A stretch of 20,587 bases of DNA from a bacterium (GTDB lineage Bacteria > JAMCPX01). The notes under the pieces were generated by a model that was not told the DNA's origin, made no database searches, and saw only the letters and a list, made by a program, of their open reading frames with translations. The translations under genes were made by a program, and so were the position numbers. Positions 1-8,783 of the stretch are shown piece after piece. The stretch is taken from positions 1 through 20,587 of the forward strand of contig JAJYLM010000018.1 in NCBI GenBank assembly GCA_021787655.1. Reading direction: 5' to 3'. Numbering within the stretch: the stretch's first letter is position 1; every line of letters starts with the position of its first letter.

Positions 1-49
1 ATGTCCAGAAAAAATATGCGGTACCGGCGTCATGCATGGCGGGGGGTGA

Positions 50-775
50 TCAGCAACCGGCTGACTGCAGGGAATGCAGAAACTGCTGTTTCATGGATGC
101 AAGCGCGCCGTCGTCTGCAAAGCTGTAGTAACCGCTGCTGCCGACGATGATGTGATCGTGAAGTATGATGGATGACAACTCCCCCAGAGCAAGCATGTTC
201 ATGGTCAGCCGTCTGTCTTCAAGACTCGGGACAACGCTGCCGGACGGATGATTATGGGAGAGGATAAGACCGGACGCAGATGTTCTGATCCCAATCTCCA
301 TCAATTCCCTCGGATAAACGGATGCAGCGTTGACCGTGCCCTCGCCGATCCGCTTCACGTCGATAAGTTCATTGCGGCTGTTGAGCAGGATGACCATGAA
401 ATTCTCCTTCGCCATGTTCTTCAGCAGCGGTTCGAGCAGCAGAAAAGCCTCTTTCGAACTGGTGACCTTCCGGACAGCGGCCCTGCTTAAATAGATCGTC
501 CTTCTGCCGATCTCGATTGCTGCCTTCAGTTTTGTCACCTTTGCCGTGCTCAAACCGGGAATGGTCAGAAGCTCGTCGATCCCGGTCTTTTCTATGCCGG
601 GAAAACCGTTGCAGACATGCAAAATCTCCAGTGCAAGGGACAGGACATCTTTACCCTTGGTGCCGGTCTGGAGAATGATTGCCAGCAGTTCTCCGTCGGT
701 CAGGCTGCGGGCACCGCCTGCCACAAGTTTTTCCCGCGGCATTTCATTGTCAGGTCGTTTCTTAAAATCATTCAT
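50..775 (-). CDS. radC: RadC family JAB/JAMM-domain protein
   Basis: A 241-residue protein of the usual length for the RadC (DUF2466) family. An N-terminal helix-hairpin-helix region (about residues 68-92, ELLTIPGLSTAKV) is followed by an MPN/JAB domain with the metal-binding pattern SHNHPSGS..PS..D (His174, His176, Asp187), which is intact. The family was named for DNA repair, but that role is disputed. JAMM domains are usually metallopeptidase-like, and radC genes are often induced during competence. The true molecular function is unknown. The start at 775 is the only good ATG before the conserved PREKL motif, although no strong Shine-Dalgarno is visible in front of it. The gene lies head to head with the yifB/comM-type gene, 43 bases away. 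Identity of the family is certain; the cellular role is not. Confidence 0.95.
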   Translation of the reverse strand: MNDFKKRPDNEMPREKLVAGGARSLTDGELLAIILQTGTKGKDVLSLALEILHVCNGFPGIEKTGIDELLTIPGLSTAKVTKLKAAIEIGRRTIYLSRAAVRKVTSSKEAFLLLEPLLKNMAKENFMVILLNSRNELIDVKRIGEGTVNAASVYPRELMEIGIRTSASGLILSHNHPSGSVVPSLEDRRLTMNMLALGELSSIILHDHIIVGSSGYYSFADDGALASMKQQFLHSLQSAGC

Positions 776-818
776 AATGTAGTTGCGTTTTATTCTTTTT
801 TATACTAATGCATTCTAT
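776..818. promoter_or_regulatory. Divergent gap between radC and yifB
   Basis: This 43-base AT-rich gap must hold, or overlap, the start signals for both radC (minus) and the yifB-type gene (plus). A TATACT element at 801-806 resembles a -10 box on the plus strand. I see no well-spaced -35 partner, so the promoter assignment is weak. A TTG at 783 is in frame with yifB but would add 12 hydrophobic residues that the family lacks. Confidence 0.3.
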
Positions 819-2366
819 ATGGTATATGTCAATTATTCCAAGATATTGAGCTCGGCGCTCTACGGTGTGGATGCAAAGCTTGTCGAGGTTGAAACGGACA
901 TCGCGAACGGCCTGCCGTCTTTTACCATCGTCGGTCTCCCGGACGGCGCAATCAAAGAAAGCAAGGAACGCATACGCAGTGCAATCCACAACACCGGGTA
1001 CAAGATGCCGCCGAAAAGGATCACCATCAATCTGGCGCCGGCACACATCAGGAAGGAAGGCTCTGCATACGACCTGCCGATCTGCATCGGCATCCTTTCG
1101 GCACTCGGGGTCATAGAACCGGAGAGCACGAATGGTGTCATTATACTCGGCGAACTTTCCCTGGATGGTATCGTCAAGCCTGTCAAGGGAGTGCTTCCCG
1201 CGGCGATCATGACTGCGGACATGCGGTTGAAAAGCATCATCGTGCCCCGGGGGAATGGGGCCGAGGCAGGCATCGTCGAAGGACTGCCTGTTTACGAGGC
1301 CGGTCACCTGTCCGAAGTCGTCAGTCTCCTGCGGGGCGAACTGCCGCTCAAGCCGGTAACAACGGATTATAAAAAAATGTACGACAACCTGTCTGCCTTT
1401 GACATGGATTTCAACGAGGTTAAGGGGCAGGAACACGCAAAACGAGCACTCGAGATAGCTGCTGCCGGCGGTCACAACATCCTTATGATCGGCCCGCCGG
1501 GTTCCGGTAAGACGATGCTCGCGATGCGCCTGCCGGGCATCCTGCCGCGGATGTCGTTCAAGGAGGCAATCGAAACGACGAAGATACACAGTGTCGCCGG
1601 GACGCTGTCTCCTGACAACGCAATTGTTACCAAGAGACCCTTCCGGTCCCCGCACCACACCGTTTCGGATGTCGGCCTCGTCGGAGGTACACAGCAGCCA
1701 AAACCAGGAGAGGTAAGCCTTTCGCACAACGGGGTGCTGTTTCTCGACGAACTCCCCGAATTCAAGAAACCCGCCCTGGAGGCACTGCGTCAGCCGCTCG
1801 AAGATGGATACGTAACCATTACCCGGGCGCAGCAAACAATGACCTTTCCCTCGAGGTTCATGCTCATCGCTGCAATGAACCCGTGTCCATGCGGCTACTA
1901 CGGTGATCCCCTCCATCAATGCAGTTGTACGGTTTCGTCCATCATGAAGTACCGATCCCGCGTGTCAGGACCGCTCATGGACAGGTTCGACATCCAGATC
2001 GACGTACCGGCGGTCAGGTTTACCGACATGATTCGCGATGGCTACCAGGAGTCATCACAGGACATCCTCCTCAGGGTCGAACAGGCGCGCATCCTCCAGT
2101 TCAACCGGTTCAGGGGACTCAAGATATTTTCGAACACGCAGATGACCTCGAGGCACATCAAAAAATTCTGCAAACTCGATGAGGCCTCCGTGTCACTGCT
2201 GTCATCCGCCATTGAGCGGCTCGCACTTTCAGCGCGTGCGTACACCAAACTCATCAAGGTGGCGAGGACCATCGCAGACCTTGACGCTGCCGCCGATATC
2301 AGAGCGCAGCACATAGCCGAGGCCATTCAGTACCGCAGCCTTGACAGGACACCGCTGGGACTGTAA
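819..2366 (+). CDS. yifB: YifB/ComM family Mg-chelatase-like AAA+ ATPase
   Basis: A 515-residue protein of the YifB/ComM family, the expected length. The N-terminal Lon-protease-like/ChlI domain begins SKILSSALYGVDAKLVEVE and carries the family signature GLPSFTIVGLPD. The AAA+ core has Walker A GPPGSGKT at residues 225-232 and Walker B VLFLDE at 306-311. It is followed by a four-cysteine motif (MNPCPCGYYGDP...QCSC) and the Mg-chelatase C-terminal domain. ComM is a hexameric helicase that promotes branch migration during natural transformation in Vibrio and Haemophilus; other YifB proteins are uncharacterised. I chose the ATG at 819 because the sequence from there matches the family N-terminus. 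The TTG at 783 is also in frame but less likely. The divergent neighbour radC is another gene often seen in competence regulons. Confidence 0.93.
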   Translation: MVYVNYSKILSSALYGVDAKLVEVETDIANGLPSFTIVGLPDGAIKESKERIRSAIHNTGYKMPPKRITINLAPAHIRKEGSAYDLPICIGILSALGVIEPESTNGVIILGELSLDGIVKPVKGVLPAAIMTADMRLKSIIVPRGNGAEAGIVEGLPVYEAGHLSEVVSLLRGELPLKPVTTDYKKMYDNLSAFDMDFNEVKGQEHAKRALEIAAAGGHNILMIGPPGSGKTMLAMRLPGILPRMSFKEAIETTKIHSVAGTLSPDNAIVTKRPFRSPHHTVSDVGLVGGTQQPKPGEVSLSHNGVLFLDELPEFKKPALEALRQPLEDGYVTITRAQQTMTFPSRFMLIAAMNPCPCGYYGDPLHQCSCTVSSIMKYRSRVSGPLMDRFDIQIDVPAVRFTDMIRDGYQESSQDILLRVEQARILQFNRFRGLKIFSNTQMTSRHIKKFCKLDEASVSLLSSAIERLALSARAYTKLIKVARTIADLDAAADIRAQHIAEAIQYRSLDRTPLGL

Positions 2367-2452
2367 CAGCCGATACCTGCCCCGGGGACTTCACCACGAC
2401 GCAGGGATGTTTTCCTACGACAGCGATCCGCAATTTTTACTTTCAATAGCAC

Positions 2453-2482
2453 TTGATTTTATTTTATGTTTAAGGATACAGT
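2453..2482 (+). promoter_or_regulatory. Possible promoter before purH
   Basis: TTGATT (2453-2458) and TACAGT (2477-2482) are separated by 18 bases and each match four of six positions of the sigma-70 -35 and -10 consensus. They sit in the AT-rich second half of the 146-base gap before purH, the only gap of that size in the left half. A TATAAA at 2482-2487 is a better -10 by sequence but lies too far from the -35. The rest of the gap (2367-2440) shows no convincing terminator hairpin. A purine riboswitch was looked for by eye and not recognised. Confidence 0.3.
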
Positions 2483-2500
2483 ATAAAATCATTATTTGAA

Positions 2501-2506
2501 AAGGAG
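2501..2506 (+). promoter_or_regulatory. Ribosome binding site of purH
   Basis: AAGGAG lies six bases before the ATG at 2513 and fixes the purH start. Confidence 0.7.
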
Positions 2507-2512
2507 CAGGAC

Positions 2513-4048
2513 ATGTCGTTAACAAGAGCGCTGGTCAGCGTATCTGACAAAACGGGACTGGAGGAGCTCGGCAAGGCTTTGAAGCGGTTCAACATAGAAA
2601 TCCTATCAACGGGCGGGACTGCCCGTTTTTTGAAAGAAAAAGCGATTCCGGTTACAGACGTCGCGGATTACACGGGGTTTCCCGAAATGCTGGACGGCAG
2701 GGTCAAGACCCTGCATCCCAAAATTCATGGTGGGATACTTGCCATACGGAGCAATAAAAATCATCTGAAATCCCTGCAAGAACATTCCATCGGCCTTATC
2801 GATATCATCATCGTGAACCTGTACCCGTTCCGGGAAACTGCCCGCAAAAAGGGCGTTTCGTTTGATGAGGTCATAGAAAACATAGACATCGGCGGTCCGT
2901 CCATGCTCCGGGCAGGCTCGAAAAACTACCGGGATGTCGTCGTCATCGTGGATCCTGCAGATTACACATGGCTTATCGACCATCTGCAGAAAGATGACAT
3001 CACTGAACAGGACAAGCTGCGGCTCGCTGCGAAGGCGTTCAACCACACGGCCGCTTATGACAGTGCCATCGCAAACTGGCTCAATGGTACGATCGAGAAA
3101 GACATGCCGGGTGAGATCCATGTGACGCTGAACAGGCTCCAGTCCATGCGCTACGGCGAAAACCCGCACCAGCAGGCAGCACTCTACAGGACTGCGGACG
3201 TACCCCGCCATCAGGACCTTTCCTTCGAACAGCTCGGCGGCAAAGAACTTTCCTACAACAATATCGTTGACATGAGCAGTGCCTACAACCTGGTGTCCGA
3301 ATTCACACAGCCTGCCTGTATCATTATCAAGCATACGAACCCCTGCGGAGCCGCGACGGGCAGCAGCAGCGCGGATGCCTACGGGCTTGCCTTCAAAACA
3401 GACCCTGTTTCGAGTTACGGAGGCATCTGCGGGCTGAACCGGGAACTCGACGAGGCGACGGCGAAGCTTATCGCGGACACCTTTTACGAAGTCATCATAG
3501 CACCCTCTTTTTCATCCGCTGCGCTCGATATTCTGACAAAGAAGAAGAACCTCAGACTGATCCGGGTGGAGAAGCGTGCTGCCGGAGAAAGCGCTCTGGA
3601 ATTCCATGACACGCCGTTCGGCATGCTTGCCCAGACAGAGGACGCCATGACCGAGGACATGAAAAACAGCCGTGTCGTTACCAGGCGTGCCCCGTCCAGT
3701 GATGAAATGAACGACATGGACTTTGCCATGAAGGTCTGCAAGCACACGAAGAGCAATACGATTATCGTGGCGAAGTCACACCAGCTCGTCGGCGTCGGTG
3801 CCGGCCAGATGAGCAGGGTCGACTCGGCAAGGATAGCAATTATGAAGTCGAACCTCAGCACCAAGGGCGCCGTCGGTGCATCGGATGCCTTTTTCCCCTT
3901 TGCAGACGGATTGAAGGTTCTTATTGATGCGGGTATTACGGCTGTTGTTCAGCCCGGCGGTTCGATCAGGGACGAAGAAGTCATCAAGGCAGCAGATGAA
4001 GCAGGCATCGCCATGGTGTTCACCGGGATCCGGCATTTCAAGCATTAG
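2513..4048 (+). CDS. purH: Bifunctional AICAR formyltransferase/IMP cyclohydrolase
   Basis: A 511-residue PurH, full length. It performs the last two steps of de novo purine synthesis: formylation of AICAR with 10-formyl-tetrahydrofolate, then ring closure to IMP, in the cytoplasm. The N-terminal cyclohydrolase (MGS-like) domain shows STGGTA (residues 32-37) and KTLHPKIHGG (65-74). The C-terminal transformylase domain keeps the catalytic Lys-His pair in KHTNPCGAA (Lys273, His274), and the end is typical (QPGGSIRDEEVI...GIRHFKH). The start is set by AAGGAG six bases upstream. purD follows after 21 bases, so the two are likely co-transcribed. Confidence 0.98.
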   Translation: MSLTRALVSVSDKTGLEELGKALKRFNIEILSTGGTARFLKEKAIPVTDVADYTGFPEMLDGRVKTLHPKIHGGILAIRSNKNHLKSLQEHSIGLIDIIIVNLYPFRETARKKGVSFDEVIENIDIGGPSMLRAGSKNYRDVVVIVDPADYTWLIDHLQKDDITEQDKLRLAAKAFNHTAAYDSAIANWLNGTIEKDMPGEIHVTLNRLQSMRYGENPHQQAALYRTADVPRHQDLSFEQLGGKELSYNNIVDMSSAYNLVSEFTQPACIIIKHTNPCGAATGSSSADAYGLAFKTDPVSSYGGICGLNRELDEATAKLIADTFYEVIIAPSFSSAALDILTKKKNLRLIRVEKRAAGESALEFHDTPFGMLAQTEDAMTEDMKNSRVVTRRAPSSDEMNDMDFAMKVCKHTKSNTIIVAKSHQLVGVGAGQMSRVDSARIAIMKSNLSTKGAVGASDAFFPFADGLKVLIDAGITAVVQPGGSIRDEEVIKAADEAGIAMVFTGIRHFKH

Positions 4049-4069
4049 GAGAATGGAGAAGACACGCGC

Positions 4070-5320
4070 ATGAATATTCTTGTCATAGGTTCGGGCGGCC
4101 GTGAACATGCACTCGTTCACAAGATCAAGCAGGACGGCATAAAAACCATTTACTGCGCACCGGGGAATGCCGGCATCGAGGAGCTTGCACAGTGCGTGCC
4201 GGTCAAGGCAGATGACGTGCAGGGACTGCTCGCTTTTGCCCGCGAAAAAAAAATATCCCTTACCATCGCAGGGCCGGAAGTTCCCCTGCAGGCCGGTATC
4301 GTCGACACCTTTACAGCGAACGGACTGACGATCTTCGGTCCCACACAGCAGGCAGCACTGCTGGAAACATCGAAAGCCTTCGCAAAAAAACTGTTGAAAA
4401 AATACGGTATTCCCACCCCTGCATTCGAGGTGTTTGACAGCTCGGCAGACGCCCTCGATTATGTCAAAACACGGTCTTTTCCACTGGTCATCAAGGCCGA
4501 CGGGCTTGCCGCAGGAAAAGGGGTCGTCATCGCCGAGGAATTGTCAGAAGCGACCGGCGCGATCAAGGATATCATGGACAAGCGTATCTTCGGTGACGCA
4601 GGCAAGGTCCTGCTCATCGAGGAATTTCTGCGGGGCGCAGAATCAAGCTACTTTGTCATATCAAACGGGAACACCTTTATTCCGGCCGGGACCGCCCGGG
4701 ATTACAAACGGCTGCACGATCACGATCACGGCCCCAATACCGGCGGTATGGGCTCCCTGTCACCGTCCGACAAGCTGACACCCGAGATCGAGGAAAAGAT
4801 CACGAAAAGGATCATATCCCCGCTCATGGAAGCCCTCAGGCAGGAGGGCATCGTTTATAAGGGCGTGCTGTACACAGGCATCATGATCGTGAACGGCGAC
4901 CCCTCTGTCCTCGAATTCAATGTACGGTTCGGGGATCCGGAGACTCAGGCATTATTGCCCCGTATCGAAAACGACCTTGTGAGTATTTTTATGGACAGTG
5001 CCAAGGGGAGGATGTTTGCAGAGCCCATCACCCTGAAGCGGGATGCAAGCGTCTGCGTTGTCATGGCTTCCCAGGGATATCCGGCTTCCCCAAAAACCGG
5101 CATTCCCATCGAGGGGTTGAAAGACGCTGTGGGAAAAGACACGTTTATATTCCATGCAGGCACCAAAAACGAAAAAGGAACCATAAAAACAGCCGGGGGC
5201 AGGGTCCTCGGCATTACCGCCCTGGGAGAGACCGTCCGGACAGCGAGGGAAAAGGTTTACAGGGCGGTGAATACTATAGTATTCGAGGGTTCACAGTACA
5301 GGAGGGATATCGGTCTATGA
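4070..5320 (+). CDS. purD: Phosphoribosylamine-glycine ligase
   Basis: A 416-residue GAR synthetase, close to the normal length for the family. It joins glycine to 5-phosphoribosylamine using ATP, the second step of purine synthesis. The N-terminal domain starts MNILVIGSGGREHAL. The ATP-grasp core shows KADGLAAGKGVVIA and the Mg/ATP-binding EFNVRFGDPETQ. The C-terminal domain ends with GGRVLGITALG. A GGAGA/GGAGAAG Shine-Dalgarno lies in the 21-base gap after purH. The 3' end overlaps the next gene by four bases (ATGA) and contains that gene's strong AGGAGGG ribosome site (5300-5306). This links purine synthesis translationally to the polysaccharide-export genes, which is an unusual pairing. 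Confidence 0.98.
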   Translation: MNILVIGSGGREHALVHKIKQDGIKTIYCAPGNAGIEELAQCVPVKADDVQGLLAFAREKKISLTIAGPEVPLQAGIVDTFTANGLTIFGPTQQAALLETSKAFAKKLLKKYGIPTPAFEVFDSSADALDYVKTRSFPLVIKADGLAAGKGVVIAEELSEATGAIKDIMDKRIFGDAGKVLLIEEFLRGAESSYFVISNGNTFIPAGTARDYKRLHDHDHGPNTGGMGSLSPSDKLTPEIEEKITKRIISPLMEALRQEGIVYKGVLYTGIMIVNGDPSVLEFNVRFGDPETQALLPRIENDLVSIFMDSAKGRMFAEPITLKRDASVCVVMASQGYPASPKTGIPIEGLKDAVGKDTFIFHAGTKNEKGTIKTAGGRVLGITALGETVRTAREKVYRAVNTIVFEGSQYRRDIGL

Positions 5321-6405
5321 AACGTCTATTGGCTGCAATGACCGTGGCCATGGCGATGGCTTCATGCGCTGCATCGCAGAACTCAGGCATGCAGGGAGCT
5401 CAACAGCCGGGACCAGCACAGCAGTCAGGTCTGCAGCAAACGAACACCACGGTTGCTATACCCATAGAACAGCACGCAGGAACGACAGTGGTCAACAAGC
5501 TCCTCGAGCAGGACAACCGTCAGACACCGGTCAGAGAAGGGCTGGGGGCAGGTGATACCATCAGCATTACGGCGTGGGGACACCCTGACATGAGCGGGGT
5601 TGTGCGTATAGAAAAGGACGGCAAGATCTATCTTCCTCTCATCGGCGGTATCGAGGCGCAGGGATTGACCATCGGACAGCTTAAGGACAAGCTCACCACG
5701 GCGTATAGTGCATACATACGCCACCCGTTTCTCGACGTTGAGGTGAAAGAGTACTCCAGCAGGCTTGTGCTGCTGCTTGGTTCGGTCGAGAAGCCGGGTA
5801 TTTATCCAATCATGGGGGGGACGGACCTTGTCACTGCACTTGCGCTCGCCGGGGGCCAGGCATCCATAAGTAATCAGGCAAACCTTTCCAATGTCTATCT
5901 TATAAGGAAAGGACACTCCACCATTGTGAATGTGTACGATTATCTGCGCAACGGCAACCAGTACAACGATCCCGTGCTTGAGAACAAGGACGTCATCTAT
6001 GTACCGAGTGCCGCAGAACAAAACATCATCGTTATTGGCAGGGTCGACAAGCCCGTTGTCATACCAGTTACCGGGGCACCAATCTCCATTATTCAGGCAA
6101 TAAGCCTCGCAGGAGGCTTCAGGCTCGGTGCTCTGAGAGACGATGTCAAGGTAATACGGGGAGGATTGATACATCCGGACGTCTACACGATGAATGTCGA
6201 CGGTATGCTCCATGGTGAAAAACCTTCTTCTCCCCAGGGAGTCGATCTGTACGCAGGGGACATCGTGTTCGTGCCCAAGAGCGCGCTCGCCTCATGGAAC
6301 GATATCCTGGATCAGATACAGCCGACGCTCAACGTGCTGCTTGCACAACCGTTATCAATCGCGACGAACTATCTTCTTTTGAGACAACTTCTGAGGCAAC
6401 CCTGA
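5317..6405 (+). CDS. Polysaccharide export lipoprotein, Wza/OPX family
   Basis: A 362-residue outer-membrane polysaccharide export (OPX) protein. A signal peptide (residues 1-16) ends in a lipobox-like AMASC with the lipidated Cys at 17. A linker rich in Gln, Ala and Thr follows. Then come the poly-export domain (about 74-145, GAGDTISITAWGHPDMSG), a first SLBB domain (149-229, VLLLGSVEKPGIYP...ALALAGG) and a second (236-320, IIVIGRVDKPVVIPV...AISLAGG). The last 40 residues (ALASWNDILDQIQ onwards) could form the amphipathic helix that crosses the outer membrane in Wza; that is inferred. OPX proteins form the exit channel for capsule or exopolysaccharide and pair with Wzc-type co-polymerases, such as the one encoded immediately downstream. 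The ATG is supported by AGGAGGG ten bases upstream inside purD. Confidence 0.95.
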   Translation: MKRLLAAMTVAMAMASCAASQNSGMQGAQQPGPAQQSGLQQTNTTVAIPIEQHAGTTVVNKLLEQDNRQTPVREGLGAGDTISITAWGHPDMSGVVRIEKDGKIYLPLIGGIEAQGLTIGQLKDKLTTAYSAYIRHPFLDVEVKEYSSRLVLLLGSVEKPGIYPIMGGTDLVTALALAGGQASISNQANLSNVYLIRKGHSTIVNVYDYLRNGNQYNDPVLENKDVIYVPSAAEQNIIVIGRVDKPVVIPVTGAPISIIQAISLAGGFRLGALRDDVKVIRGGLIHPDVYTMNVDGMLHGEKPSSPQGVDLYAGDIVFVPKSALASWNDILDQIQPTLNVLLAQPLSIATNYLLLRQLLRQP

Positions 6406-8741
6406 TGGCAGACAACACATCGCTCACGACATCGCCGGAACTCGTCGAGTATATTCTCCTGCTCAGGAGAAAGTGGAAGCTTATTGTTCTGATAACCGTC
6501 GTGTTCTTCATCAGCGGCATGATCTATACGTTCCTGAAGACGCCGGTCTATCAGTCTACCTCAACCATTTACATAGAGGAGCCATTGTCCAGGAACAACC
6601 TGCTCAGCGATATTATCGTGATGCAATGGTGGAACAGGACATCCTCGGAAAAGCTGATAGCACAGAGCAGATCCGTTGCAACGCTCGCAGCAGAAAAGAT
6701 AGGGCTCGACTATCACGTCACGTCCAAGCCGACCACATCAGGTATTGAGCTCTACAAGGTCCGGCCGGCCGACAGGAGCATCATCGAACGGTTTACTATA
6801 CAATTTACGGACAGCCGCACATACACCGTAGCCGTTGGCAACCATGACATCGGTTCCGGGACCGTCGGAACACCGTTTACTTCATCGGTGCTCTCGTTTT
6901 ACCTGAGACGGGCCAGCAATGTTTCACGGGGAGATAAGGTCATTGTGGAACGCGGCAGTCTTGAGAATGCTGTTACCAGCATCCGGGAAAACACCTCGAT
7001 CGAAGAAATGGGGGAAATGACCAATATCCTCAAGGTAAGCTGCAAGAACAGAGACCCCTATCTTGCGAGCCTCATCACCAACGAGCTCATCAAAGCTTAC
7101 ATCGAACTGAGCGTGCAGCGCATGAGCCAGGAGGCGTCCCAGGCCCTGGACTTCATATCAACCCAGCTTAAGATTACCAACAACAACCTCGACCATTCGG
7201 AAAAAGTCATGGACGAGTTCAAACGGCAACACGGCGTCTTATCCTTTTCAGCCGAGACCTCGGCAGCCATACAGAGGATCTCGGACCTCGAGAGGACAAA
7301 ACTTGATATCGCCCTGAAGATAATGGATGCAAACTCATTGAAGGACATGCTCGTAAAACCCGGAGCGAATATTCAGGACTATCTTATCAGCGGGTCGGAC
7401 CCCGTGCTTGGTTCGATGGTACAGGACCTGGCAAAGCTCGAGATACAGAAGAAGTCGATGCTTGAAGAATATACGGAACGATATCCGGGTGTCATTGATT
7501 TGAACACCCAGATAGCCGCGGCGAAACAGAAGATCAGAGAACTCACCGGCAGTATGGTGAACCAGTTAAACATCCAGAAAAAGAATGTCACCCTGACCGA
7601 GAAGGCATACCAAAAGAGCCTGTCTAATCTGCCGAAGACCATGAGGGATTATGCACACCTTGAGAGGGATTTGGTCGTCAATGAGGAGTTGTATGATTTC
7701 CTGCTGAAGAAACATGAAGAGGCGCGGATATCCAAGGCAGCCACCGTTGCAAACATCAGGGTCATCGACAAGGCCATACCCTCGCGTACCCCCATAGAAC
7801 CCCAGAAAGGCAAGAATGCACTCGTGAGTTTCCTCCTCGGGTTCATCCTGTCGTTGATCTTCGCGTTTTACACGGAGTATACGGACACATCGCTCAAAAC
7901 CGTGGAAGATGCGCGCAGAAGGCTCACCCTCCCCATCTTTGGTATCATACCCCAGCTTCCGCACAGTGAAGCAAACGGTCACCCGAAACGGGAACTCATC
8001 ACCGTCGAGGACCTGAAATCCACGGTCACCGAGGCATACCGTTCCCTGAGGACGAATATACAATTTGCCGACCTGGAAAACAAAAACAAGTGCTTTTTGA
8101 TAACGTCATCGGGACCGGGTGAAGGAAAATCAACAACTGCAGCGAATATCGCCATAACGCTCGCCTATGCGGAAATGCCCACCGTTCTGATTGATGCCGA
8201 TTTCAGGAAACCGGTCATCCATTCCCTCTTCGGTCTTGAGCAGGAACCGGGAATCACCAACTATCTTGCCTCCGATATGCCGCTGAGCGACGTCATAAAA
8301 CACACGGATACCAAGAACCTCGACGTCATCACAGTCGGAATCATTCCGCCGAACCCATCGGAGCTGCTCAATAAATCAAAGGTCGACATGCTGATAAAAG
8401 AGCTGAAGAAACATTACAGCTACATCATCTTCGATACAGCACCCATACTGCCGGTCACAGACCCTGCCATCCTCGGATCAAAGGTAGACGGTGCCTTCAT
8501 TGTCGTCGAGCTCGGCAAAACAACCATCGAGGCAGTTACGCGGTCGGAATCTCTGTTGAACAATACAAAGACAAATGTCTACGGCATCATCTTAAACAAG
8601 ATAAGCATGACCGTCGGCAGATACGGACACTACTACTATTATTACCATTATGACAAATACTACCACCAGAAGAAACAAGAGAATAAATTCGAAAAGATAA
8701 AAGAATCGCTGCTCAAGTTTTACAGGTACCTCATTGGTTGA
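6405..8741 (+). CDS. Wzc-type polysaccharide co-polymerase with BY-kinase domain
   Basis: A 778-residue inner-membrane protein that fuses a Wzz chain-length domain to a cytoplasmic bacterial tyrosine kinase. TM1 is about residues 25-44 and TM2 about 472-489. Between them lies the periplasmic region with long coiled-coil helices (about 260-460). The kinase has Walker A GPGEGKST (570-577), Walker A' VLIDADFRKP (594-603) and Walker B YIIFDTAP (673-680). The C-terminal tail has nine tyrosines in 14 residues (740-753), the expected autophosphorylation cluster. In this family, cycles of tail phosphorylation control ring assembly and polymer length. The ATG at 6405 shares one base with the stop of the export gene. 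An in-frame earlier start would read through that gene's 3' end and adds residues with no Wzz similarity. The partner phosphatase gene follows after 95 bases. Confidence 0.96.
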   Translation: MADNTSLTTSPELVEYILLLRRKWKLIVLITVVFFISGMIYTFLKTPVYQSTSTIYIEEPLSRNNLLSDIIVMQWWNRTSSEKLIAQSRSVATLAAEKIGLDYHVTSKPTTSGIELYKVRPADRSIIERFTIQFTDSRTYTVAVGNHDIGSGTVGTPFTSSVLSFYLRRASNVSRGDKVIVERGSLENAVTSIRENTSIEEMGEMTNILKVSCKNRDPYLASLITNELIKAYIELSVQRMSQEASQALDFISTQLKITNNNLDHSEKVMDEFKRQHGVLSFSAETSAAIQRISDLERTKLDIALKIMDANSLKDMLVKPGANIQDYLISGSDPVLGSMVQDLAKLEIQKKSMLEEYTERYPGVIDLNTQIAAAKQKIRELTGSMVNQLNIQKKNVTLTEKAYQKSLSNLPKTMRDYAHLERDLVVNEELYDFLLKKHEEARISKAATVANIRVIDKAIPSRTPIEPQKGKNALVSFLLGFILSLIFAFYTEYTDTSLKTVEDARRRLTLPIFGIIPQLPHSEANGHPKRELITVEDLKSTVTEAYRSLRTNIQFADLENKNKCFLITSSGPGEGKSTTAANIAITLAYAEMPTVLIDADFRKPVIHSLFGLEQEPGITNYLASDMPLSDVIKHTDTKNLDVITVGIIPPNPSELLNKSKVDMLIKELKKHYSYIIFDTAPILPVTDPAILGSKVDGAFIVVELGKTTIEAVTRSESLLNNTKTNVYGIILNKISMTVGRYGHYYYYYHYDKYYHQKKQENKFEKIKESLLKFYRYLIG

Positions 8742-8783
8742 GGAACCATGAGGGCGGGGAGAACCATACGAAGATCCACTGCA

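Noticed and set aside
1..49. Possible start of another minus-strand gene beyond radC
   Set aside because: Short frames from ATG codons near 28-36 run to the window edge, but 10-12 residues without a ribosome site are too little to support a gene.
768..1919. A 383-codon open frame on the minus strand opposite the yifB-type gene
   Set aside because: It overlaps the radC start and lies antisense to a strongly conserved ATPase domain; the translation is rich in Arg, His and Cys with no family pattern.
2367..2512. Purine riboswitch or PurR-like operator before purH
   Set aside because: No conserved aptamer core or clear palindromic operator could be recognised by eye in the 146-base gap.
2606..3334. 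A 242-codon minus-strand frame opposite purH
   Set aside because: It lies wholly antisense to conserved purH motifs and has no recognisable domain.
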